NCBI RefSeq assembly: GCF_036030735.1
Contig: NZ_CP107928.1
Span: forward strand, 124,001-188,000
Direction of reading: 5' to 3'
Length of the DNA stretch: 64,000 nucleotides
Origin: Streptomyces sp. NBC_00425
Lineage (GTDB): Bacteria; Actinomycetota; Actinomycetes; Streptomycetales; Streptomycetaceae
The notes under the pieces were generated by a model, which ran no database searches, had not been told where the DNA came from, and saw only the letters and a program-made list of their open reading frames with translations. The translations under genes and the position numbers were made by a program. Within the stretch, counting starts at the first letter, position 1. Each line of letters opens with the position of its first letter. Positions 37,040-44,026 of this stretch are shown piece by piece.

Positions 37040-37465
37040 ATGGCCACCCGACTCGAGAGCCTGCCCTACCGGCATGTGCTCACCCTGCCCACGCAACCGT
37101 CCGCCGTGCGGACAACCCGCGAGACGGCCGAGCAGACGCTGGTCGAGTGGGGGATCGGCCTGCGTCATCCCACGGTGGATCCGGCCCTGCTGATCCTGAG
37201 CGAGCTGGTCACGAACGCCGTCCGGCACGCCGCGGTCCTCTCTCCAACGGTGACCGTGATCTACGCGGCGGGCGGAGACTGTCTGGCCTTCGCCGTCCAT
37301 GACCGCCATCCTCACCAGCCTTCGCTGTACGGGGCGGTGACCGGCGGCCGCGCCAGCGGCCTGGCCACTGTCATGGAGCTGGTCCTCGTCCTGGGCGGCA
37401 CCGCGGTGGTCCGCGCAGATGCCGACGGCCAGGGCAAGAGCATCTGGATCACCCTCCCCCTCTGA
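37040..37465 (+). CDS. GHKL ATP-binding protein, RsbW/anti-sigma-like
   Basis: 141 residues, a single HATPase_c domain. The N box LILSELVTNAVRHAAV is clear, and the glycine-rich region is GGRASGLATVMELV followed by GKSIWITLPL. Stand-alone ATPases of this type are anti-sigma serine kinases or relatives and are very numerous in Streptomyces. It is followed by a STAS protein and preceded by SulP, suggesting a small regulatory module. Confidence 0.88.
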   Translation: MATRLESLPYRHVLTLPTQPSAVRTTRETAEQTLVEWGIGLRHPTVDPALLILSELVTNAVRHAAVLSPTVTVIYAAGGDCLAFAVHDRHPHQPSLYGAVTGGRASGLATVMELVLVLGGTAVVRADADGQGKSIWITLPL

Positions 37466-37516
37466 ACCACCCCACGCCGGAATCCGACCGGCCGCTCACG
37501 TAAGGAAGCTGCCACC

Positions 37517-37930
37517 ATGACCATCCATTGGCGCTACACCGTCGAGGACAACCGCTGCATCCTGTCCGTCGCCGGATTCCTGGGCCCGGACGCCGTCCGC
37601 CGTTTCACCGGCGCGGTCGGCTGGGCGCTCGCCCGCGGCACCGGCCCTGTGATCGTCGACCTGACCGAGCTGCGCAGCTGGTCGGCCGAGGGGCAGGCGG
37701 CGATCACCGACGCCGCCCGCCGTGTCGCCGAGGCGGGCCGCAGACTGGAACTGGCCGCCATTCCCCCCGAAGGGTCCGTCGTCCCCACCGGGGACTCCCC
37801 GGCGATCCCGGTCCACGCCGATCTGGCCGCCGCGCTCGCCGCACATGGCGCGGGGAGCGGCGAACCGGTGGAGGGGCGCCACGAGTGGTGCACCACCGGA
37901 TGGCCGGCCGGAGACCAGACAGACGAGTGA
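37517..37930 (+). CDS. STAS-domain protein, anti-sigma-factor antagonist-like
   Basis: 137 residues. RYTVEDNRCILSVAGFLGPD is the first STAS strand pair, RGTGPVIVDLTELRSWSAEG the loop that in SpoIIAA relatives carries the phosphorylated Ser; here the sequence is SWSAEGQAAI rather than the usual DSSG. An acidic and Gly-rich tail follows. With the ATPase 51 bp upstream it probably forms a partner-switch pair. An AAGGAAG precedes the ATG by about ten bases. Confidence 0.8.
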   Translation: MTIHWRYTVEDNRCILSVAGFLGPDAVRRFTGAVGWALARGTGPVIVDLTELRSWSAEGQAAITDAARRVAEAGRRLELAAIPPEGSVVPTGDSPAIPVHADLAAALAAHGAGSGEPVEGRHEWCTTGWPAGDQTDE

Positions 37931-38161
37931 CCTGTGCGGCGACGCGATCACGCAATCCCCCGCCCACGACCTCAGTCATTGCTGCTACCGGCAAGGGGCG
38001 CGGTCACAGCTGGATTCGGAGGCTCGGTTCCCCACCGCGGGTTCGGTGCCGCCGGTGGCGCAGGCGAGGATGGGCCACATGTTGTCGATCAGTGGGTGGA
38101 TACGATGCGCACACGGCCCGGCCGGGGGTCCGTGCCGCTATACCGGGGAGGGGACGGCCAG

Positions 38162-38512
38162 GTGAGTACGCCGCTGTACCAGCTGAAGGCCGAGTTCTTC
38201 AAAACCCTCGGTCACCCGGCCCGCATCCGCGTCCTGGAACTGCTCAGTGAGCGCGAGCACGCGGTGGCGGAGATGCTGCCCGAGGTGGGCATCGAGCCCG
38301 CGCATCTCTCGCAGCAACTGGCCGTGCTGCGGCGCGCGAACCTGGTCAGGACCCGCAAGGAGGGCTCGACCGTGTACTACTCGCTCACCAGCCCACACGT
38401 GTCCGAGCTGCTCCGGGTGGCGCGGACCATCCTGTCCGGGGTGCTGGCCGGCCAGGCCGAGCTTCTCGCCGACCTTCAGACCACGCGGGGGACGGGAAAG
38501 CCGCCGTCGTAG
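38162..38512 (+). CDS. ArsR-family regulator, copy 2
   Basis: 116 residues from GTG at 38162 with GGGGA upstream. STPLYQLKAEFFKTLGHPAR, IRVLELLSEREHAVAEML and AHLSQQLAVLRRANLVRTRK match copies 1 and 3 over the winged helix. No cysteine. It stands alone before a convergent small membrane protein gene, so its target is unclear. Confidence 0.9.
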   Translation: MSTPLYQLKAEFFKTLGHPARIRVLELLSEREHAVAEMLPEVGIEPAHLSQQLAVLRRANLVRTRKEGSTVYYSLTSPHVSELLRVARTILSGVLAGQAELLADLQTTRGTGKPPS

Positions 38513-38586
38513 CGACGGCCCATGGACGGCGGCCGCTCTCGAATAGGCGCAGGCCCGCCGTACAGGACACCTGCTGCGGAATGTCA

Positions 38587-38739
38587 CTATTTGTTGGCGT
38601 GCTCGCCCAGGTAGAAGAGCAGCCACACGAAGCCGGCGAACAGGTGTGTGCCGAAGATGTAGAAGCCGGCGCGCAGTGTGACGCCGCGCTCCTTCCGAAT
38701 CTCCGCGTCCTGGGGTCTGCCGTTCCTGCTGTCGCTCAC
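38587..38739 (-). CDS. DUF6126-like small membrane protein
   Basis: 50 residues from GTG at 38739, with GGAAGG nine bases upstream. A charged N-terminus (SDSRNGRPQDAEIRKER) is followed by one transmembrane helix (GFYIFGTHLFAGFVWLLFYL) and a short tail GEHANK. The layout matches the small single-span DUF6126 family of Streptomyces. Function unknown. Confidence 0.7.
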   Translation of the reverse strand: MSDSRNGRPQDAEIRKERGVTLRAGFYIFGTHLFAGFVWLLFYLGEHANK

Positions 38740-38857
38740 CGTGCCATTCCTTCCGTTCGGCTGCCGTGCGTGCCGACAAGGGACCGCAGAACGCGCCCCA
38801 TCGCAACGGCGGGCCAGCTTCGGTGCCACGGCCCCCGCAACGGCCGTTCCCCGCCCG

Positions 38858-39193
38858 TCACTGTGCAGGCTTCCCGCGCAACTCGTCGAGCAGGTCCTGG
38901 CGCCCGGTCAGCAGCACGGACAGAATCCGCCGGGCCGCGGCCAGCAACTCGGCGACATCGCCGCCGGCCAGCTCGTACGTCACCGTCGACCCGGTGCGGG
39001 TGGCGGTGACGATCCCCGAGCGGCGGAGCACCGCCAGCTGCTGCGACAGGTTCGACGGCTCGACCTCGATCTCCGCCAGAAGCTCCCGCACCGGTCTCGG
39101 CCCGTCCTGCAACAGCTCCAGCACCCGGATCCGTACCGGATGCCCGAGCATCCGGAAGAACTCCGCCTTGGCCTCATAGAGGGGAACAGGCAT
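38858..39193 (-). CDS. ArsR-family regulator, copy 3
   Basis: 111 residues from ATG at 39193, with GGGGAG about ten bases upstream. PVPLYEAKAEFFRMLGHPVR and IRVLELLQDGPRPVRELLAE are nearly identical to copy 1, which points to recent duplication. No cysteine. The frame is open far upstream, but that part is not protein-like. A small gene ends 21 bp upstream on the same strand and probably shares the transcript. Confidence 0.92.
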   Translation of the reverse strand: MPVPLYEAKAEFFRMLGHPVRIRVLELLQDGPRPVRELLAEIEVEPSNLSQQLAVLRRSGIVTATRTGSTVTYELAGGDVAELLAAARRILSVLLTGRQDLLDELRGKPAQ

Positions 39194-39213
39194 CCGGATC
39201 ACTCCCCTTCGGC

Positions 39214-39387
39214 TCAAGCCTCGACAGGACCGACGCCGACCCCGTGCCTCCACGCCACCCGCACGGCATCGTCCACCTCGTCCTGAGCCACCGCCACCGC
39301 ATACGCGTCCGCGTTCGCGGCCTCCAGTGCCGTTGCGAGAGCCGCTCGCGCCCGAAGCACCCGCCCCAGCATCGCCTCGGCGAACAT
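39214..39387 (-). CDS. Small helical protein upstream of ArsR copy 3
   Basis: 57 residues from ATG at 39387 (MFAEAMLGRVLRARAALAT). One long Ala-rich helix is predicted: ALATALEAANADAYAVAVAQ, then DEVDDAVRVAWRHG. No family recognised. The stop is 21 bp before the ArsR start, so co-transcription is likely. Confidence 0.55.
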   Translation of the reverse strand: MFAEAMLGRVLRARAALATALEAANADAYAVAVAQDEVDDAVRVAWRHGVGVGPVEA

Positions 39388-40304
39388 CGACCCGCCCACC
39401 CGGGTCTCCTCCCCGACAGCCGCGATTCACGGCAACTAATGAATTGAAGAACTCTTCAAGAGTACCGGACGGCACATCCCCGCCCATCGCGTGATACACC
39501 ATGTCCGGGCCGGGCCGTACGGCAACCACGCACGATGAATCCCCGCCCGGCGAACGGCCAGGCCTCCGCCCGCCACCTCTTCTTCGTGCGCCTGGAAGAA
39601 GCCCGGCTGTCGACGCCGACGCTCCACGGCCCGGCCCCCCACGCCGGAGCCGAGACGGGGTGGCACTTGATTTACCGGAAGATCCACATGCTGTCGCTGT
39701 ACGGAAGATCGTCGGCTCGCGCGCGCCGGCCGTCCGCTGCGACCGGCCGCCGCGCGCGAGCCGACCCCGCCCCCCCAGCCGGGCGTCCTGGATCGAGGCC
39801 GCATGGCCCGTTGTGAGGGGCCGGTCAGCCCTCCCCGGCAGGGAGGTATCCGGGGACCGGGACGACGCCGAGACTCTGGCCCGACAGGCCGCCGACCACA
39901 GCAGCATCAGCCTGGCCGAATGGCCGGACGGCTTCAACAGGTTGTGGCCGCATGGCCTGGACCCTGACGGCACACCGACATCTCCCTGGCAACCGTCCGT
40001 GTCGGTTGAGCGGAGCAGACATGTACCGCCGCGCACGCCTTAGGAATGCCGCCGCTTGCGGCTGGTGGCGATTCTGCTGGCATGTTCGGTCAGAAGCTGG
40101 GATTCGAAGGAGCCCGGATATCCCTGTGGGTGATGGCACTCATGAGGCACGGGCGGGACAGTCAGCAGAAAGACTCGACCCCCCGATGGCCACTGGAGAG
40201 GCTGGTTCACGCGGCGCGGCCAGGCTCGCGACGTGAGGCGGCGTCCTTGCCTTCAACGGCATCTACGCTGCCCCGACCGACGTTACGAGGTCTCGCAAAG
40301 CTCC
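39388..40304. other. Nine hundred bases without a supported gene
   Basis: Frames on both strands lack recognisable domains. An AT-rich patch near 39430-39465 probably holds the promoter of the small gene and ArsR copy 3. Short protein-like pieces (for example ADHSSISLAEWPDGF on the plus strand near 39900) could be decayed genes. Confidence 0.45.
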
Positions 40305-40706
40305 TCAGCGATCGTCCTTGGGTGGGCGCACGGGTTGTGGCAGTGGCTGACGCCAATCGCCCAGTACCGTGAGGAGGAACTGGCGAGCGAGAGAACGTAT
40401 TTCGTCCCACGCCGGATCCGTAGCCAGGGCGTTGGTCCAGAGTCCGGCCCGGCAGGCGGCATCGATCTCGCCGAGGCGACGGCCGATGGTCTGAAGACCG
40501 CAAAGCTCCTCGGACTCGAAGACTCCGCGCTCCGCGAGTCCTTCGGAAATGCGGCAGAGCAGCTCCGCTTCTTCAACGACGGACTCCGTCTCCGTCTCCA
40601 GCTCACGCTCGCCCAGCCAGGCAAGTTGATCCTGAGTGTCAGCTGCGAGGAGGGTCATAAATCGCAGCGTCCAGGTGCGCTGGTGTGCGTCGCCGAGATC
40701 GTTCAT
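40305..40706 (-). CDS. Hypothetical protein, 133 residues
   Basis: ATG at 40706 (MNDLGDAHQRTWTLRFMTLL). Soluble and largely helical, acidic in the middle (ETETESVVEEAELLCRISEG, then GRRLGEIDAACRAGLWTN), ending in a Pro-rich tail. Codon use and residue composition look genuine, but I do not recognise the family. Single gene beside IS6 debris. Confidence 0.6.
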   Translation of the reverse strand: MNDLGDAHQRTWTLRFMTLLAADTQDQLAWLGERELETETESVVEEAELLCRISEGLAERGVFESEELCGLQTIGRRLGEIDAACRAGLWTNALATDPAWDEIRSLARQFLLTVLGDWRQPLPQPVRPPKDDR

Positions 40707-40838
40707 ACATGCAGGATTGCACCTGACTCGTCCTTCGTTTCCATGCCATCGATGCCGCCCCGGACCACGTCACGAGGGTCTGGAGCAGTTCCTCACGCGG
40801 CGAGGGAGAGGTCGAGGCGGGCAAGGTGGCTGACGGCA

Positions 40839-41513
40839 CTGTCACGTTGACGGACTGATGGGATGATCTTCTGGTTGATCAGGCGGGGAGGCGTCGTCGG
40901 TGGGGAGCGCGTCGCTGTCGTACAAGGGGCACCGGTATCCGGTCGAGGTCATCTCCCACTGGGTGTGGCTGTACCACCGCTTCCCGCTCAGCTTCCGGGA
41001 GAGGTCGAGGAGCTGATGCTCGAGCGCGGCGTGACCGTCTCCTACGAGACGATCCGCCGCTGGTGCGCCAAGTTCGGGCAGGCCTACGCCAACGCGCTGC
41101 GCCGGCAGCCCCGGCCCGGTGACAAGTGGCACCTGGACGAGGTCTTCATCAAGATCAACGGGCAGTTGCAGCACCTGTGGCGGGCCGTCTACCAAAACGG
41201 CAACGTCATGGACATCCTGGTGCAGAACCGACGGGACAAGGCCGCAGTGAGGCGTTTCTTCCGCAGGCTGCTGAAGAGGACGGGCGCGGTGCCGCGGGTG
41301 GTCGTCACCGACAAGCTCCGCTCCTACGGCACTGCCCACCGCGAGGTCATGCCCTGCGTCGAGCACCGCCAGTCGAAGTACCTGAACAACCGGGCGGAGA
41401 ACCGCCACCAGCCGACCCGGCAGCGTGAACGGGCGATGAAGGGCTTCCGCTCCGTGGGCGGGGCCCGGCGGTTCCTGTCAAAGGGGCGCAGTATCGATGC
41501 CAGGGCCGCGTGA
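40839..41513 (+). pseudogene. IS6-family transposase, frameshifted and truncated
   Basis: The N-terminus reads SYKGHRYPVEVISH, WVWLYHRFPLSFRE from about 40905, then a frame change near 41010 into VEELMLERGVTVSYETIRRW. The DDE core follows: KWHLDEVFIKINGQLQHLWR (first Asp), VVVTDKLRSYGTAHREV (second Asp) and YLNNRAENRHQPTRQRER (Glu). Similarity stops at GGARRFLS (about 41480), short of the usual end. The outer left end CTGTCACGTTG starts at 40839. Confidence 0.82.
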
Positions 41514-42123
41514 CGCTCGCTTTCCGTCCGCTCGTCATGCGGAGCGAAAAGAGGCAGGGATTTCCCTAACCGGGCACAGAGGGGTGATCGCAATGAATCT
41601 CCTCCACCGGCGAGCCACTACCGCGCACTTGCGGACGAAAAAGCGCACACGGCTGCATAGCAATTCGGTATTTTCGAAAGGTAGTGATCGAACGGATCAC
41701 CCGGCAAGTTTCGGCAACGTGTTTACGTCTTCCACACTTGGCCGGTAAGCGCTCTCGTGTCTTCTTCTCGGATCGGAAAGATTCGAAGGTCGAGCGGTCT
41801 TCGGTTCACCTTCACCCGGTTCGTCAGGGATCGACAGTAGCCCGACCACAGAGACCGGTCGCGTCCAGATGCTTTCAAGCCTCTGTCACCGAGGACCTTG
41901 TCCCGCAGCGAGCCCGAAGTGCTGCGGTCTGCGGAAGTGACCGGCTTGGCATTGCCCCGAGCGGGCACTCGGGGGGGTTCGCCCGCCGGGGACGGACGCT
42001 ACCCACCCGAGGCCCACGATGTCCTCGCCGGGCTGGCCCAGGCGACGACGACGATGTGGCCGAGTCGGTCCGTCCTCGACACCGACGGCATCGGAGGCCG
42101 CGGCTTCAGGTCACCCAGGCGGC
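41514..42123. other. Spacer between IS6 remnants, no supported gene
   Basis: Lower GC around 41580-41720. A possible 51-residue plus-strand frame starts at 41593 (MNLLHRRATTAHLRTKKRT) but has no recognised relatives and ends in unstructured sequence. Nothing else is convincing. Confidence 0.4.
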
Positions 42124-42259
42124 TCACTCTTCGATGGTGATCCGGAACTCGCCCTCGCGACGGGAAAGAAGAGATCCGTCCGGCAGTTCTCGGTCCAGCA
42201 TCGTGTCGCGCTTCCACACCGTGCAGCGAGGCCTTACGAGGGCGTTGTCACGTTGTTAG
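42124..42259 (-). pseudogene. Orphan C-terminal gene fragment
   Basis: A short minus-strand frame, VRPRCTVWKRDTMLDRELP then SLLSRREGEFRITIEE and a stop, has good coding character, but nothing upstream continues it; it is cut near 42260 beside an IS6-like end (GTTGTCACGTTG). Family not recognised. Confidence 0.35.
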
Positions 42260-42349
42260 GAGCGTGACTGTCTGATGGTGCGTCGGGGTGTGGTGGGTCC
42301 ACGGTCCGGGCCTTTGTTCAGACCGTGGCGGGTCGGCTGGCAGTGCCGT

Positions 42350-42460
42350 GATTCGGCCGGGTACCGGTGCCCCCTGTACGACGGCGACGTAGTCCCCACC
42401 GACACCCCCCTCCAGCAGATCAACCCGAAGATCATCCCACCCGGTCAGCCAACGTGACAG
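42350..42460 (-). mobile_element. Inverted remnant of an IS6-type left end
   Basis: The reverse complement matches 40841-40945 closely: CTGTCACGTTG, GGGATGATCTTC, GGTTGATC and GGGGCACCGGTA in the same order and spacing. Only the terminus and the first codons of a second, related IS6 copy remain, pointing the opposite way. Confidence 0.75.
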
Positions 42461-42539
42461 CGTCGGTGGGCGAGTTGCGCGGTGCGGGGCTGCTTCTTCG
42501 GCATCGTCGTCTCGGATTCCGGCGGACCTTGCCCACGCC

Positions 42540-42662
42540 GTGCCCGCCCCGGTGCTTGATGGCTTGATGCTTCTGCTCGAACAGCACGGCCGCCTGCCGC
42601 CGTACGGCCTCCCGACGCTGCCGTCCCGCAGCGGTCAGCCCGCCCCCATCCGCATATCTCAC
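42540..42662 (-). pseudogene. N-terminal fragment of an IS630-type transposase
   Basis: MRYADGGGLTAAGRQRREAV, RRQAAVLFEQ is the start of the helix-turn-helix domain of actinobacterial IS630 transposases. Similarity is lost after about 35 residues. Confidence 0.6.
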
Positions 42663-42778
42663 ACAGCACGAAATACGGCCCGCACCCCTGGCCCAACAGG
42701 CACATCACCAAAGATCACCCTGACGAACCGAAGTCAGGTACTCGTGACGATAGGGCGAAACGGACACGCCTACGGCCC

Positions 42779-43408
42779 TCAGCGCGCTGTCGCGTACACG
42801 ATGAGGTTGTCGACAGGGTGCCCCTGCGCGTCGAAGTCGCCGTCGCACGTGATGAGCCGTAGAGCGCGTTCCTGGGTCGGCCCGTAGACCTTCTCCGTCG
42901 GGAAGGCGTTCTTGGCGACGCTCTCCGTGGCCGTGACGGTGAAGTGGAGGGCTTTTCCCGTCTTGTCGGTGACGGTGATGTCCGCACCCTCCTTGATCTT
43001 CTTCAGGTCGTGGAAGACGGCCTCGCCGAAGCGGGTGTCGTTGTGGCCGATGATGACGGCCGCGCCGATCTCACCGGGCACCGCACCGCCCGTGTACCAG
43101 CCCGCGGTCATCCCCTCCTCGGCCGGCGGGACCTCGACCGTCCCGTCCGTGTTGAGGCCCAACTCCATCAGCGAACTGGTGATCTCCACGGAGGGAACGG
43201 CCACCTCGGCGGGGGCAGCCGGAGCCGCCGGAGCGTCAGAAGACGCGGGCTGCTCGGTCCTCGGGGTTCCGGGTGCGGAGGCGGAGGAGACGACCCGCAC
43301 TGTCGGGTCGGGGCCGGCCGAGCAGCCGGTGAGCACGCTGACGAGGGTCAGCAGGGTGAGGGTCGCGAGGCGGGCCCGGGACAGGGGTGGGCGGTGTGCA
43401 GTGGGCAA
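42779..43408 (-). CDS. Class F sortase, lipoprotein-like
   Basis: 209 residues from a TTG at 43408 with GGAG seven bases upstream. The N-terminus ends in a lipobox-like LVSVLTGCSAG, followed by a Ser/Ala/Pro linker and the sortase domain: GWYTGGAVPGEIGAAVIIGH (catalytic His), RALRLITCDGDFD (catalytic Cys), and DNLIVYATAR (catalytic Arg at the last position). Class F sortases are the predominant sortase group of many actinomycetes, with little-known substrates. The gene directly upstream, 102 bp away, encodes an exported protein with a C-terminal anchor that may be its substrate. Confidence 0.93.
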   Translation of the reverse strand: MPTAHRPPLSRARLATLTLLTLVSVLTGCSAGPDPTVRVVSSASAPGTPRTEQPASSDAPAAPAAPAEVAVPSVEITSSLMELGLNTDGTVEVPPAEEGMTAGWYTGGAVPGEIGAAVIIGHNDTRFGEAVFHDLKKIKEGADITVTDKTGKALHFTVTATESVAKNAFPTEKVYGPTQERALRLITCDGDFDAQGHPVDNLIVYATAR

Positions 43409-43510
43409 CGCGGGCTCCAGAACAGGGTGCGGAGGTTCACCGGAACGCGCGGTGGCGCCGCCTGGTGAAGGGCGGCGCCACCGTTTCGTACGAGAGGCAG
43501 TGCTGCCAGG

Positions 43511-43903
43511 TCAGCCTTCGCGGCGGGCCGTGGTGCGGCGGCGCAGTACGTAGGTGCCGGCGCCCGCGAGCAGCAGCGCGCCCGTGGCCGAGCCGATGAG
43601 CGTGCCGGTGTCGTCTTCCTTGGCGGGGGCCTCGCCCGCGGCGACACCGCCACGCGGGTAGCCCTTGCCTCCGGTCTTCTGGGCTTCCATGGCCTTCCGG
43701 GCCTCGGCCTCTTTGAGCGTCTTGGCGTCCTCGGCCTTCTTCTTCGCCAGCGCCTCCTTGTCGGCCGAGGTCGAGTCGGTCGCGCCCGGCGACGGAGTCG
43801 GGGCGGTGGCGAAGGCCGCGGTGGCCGGGACGAGCAGCGCGCCGGCCGCGACGCCGGTCAGGACAGCGATACGCAGCGGGCGCAGGGTGAGACGGCGGGA
43901 CAT
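43511..43903 (-). CDS. Exported protein with coiled coil and C-terminal anchor, candidate sortase substrate
   Basis: 130 residues from ATG at 43903, with GGAG seven bases upstream. Signal peptide (LRIAVLTGVAAGALLVPATA, AFA cleavage near residue 33). A Lys/Glu/Ala-rich helix follows (ALAKKKAEDAKTLKEAEARK). The C-terminus has the sortase-substrate layout: an acidic DDTG, a hydrophobic helix (LIGSATGALLLAGAGTYVL) and a basic tail RRRTTARREG. There is no LPxTG or LAxTG, so the sorting motif would be noncanonical. The sortase gene follows on the same strand. Confidence 0.75.
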   Translation of the reverse strand: MSRRLTLRPLRIAVLTGVAAGALLVPATAAFATAPTPSPGATDSTSADKEALAKKKAEDAKTLKEAEARKAMEAQKTGGKGYPRGGVAAGEAPAKEDDTGTLIGSATGALLLAGAGTYVLRRRTTARREG

Positions 43904-44026
43904 GTGAGGGCTCCAGTTCCAGCCCGGCTTGGTCGTTCCTGGTTGCCGATCCGCACCAGGTTCCGGGCGTGGCTTCACCCTGACGGCTGCTTGTGAGGAA
44001 ACTGTCAGAGCGCTGTCGTCATCCCA

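Noticed and set aside
39194..40036. Upstream extension of ArsR copy 3 to 40036
   Set aside because: Would give a 280-residue Arg/Gly-rich leader not found in ArsR proteins; ATG at 39193 has a good ribosome site.
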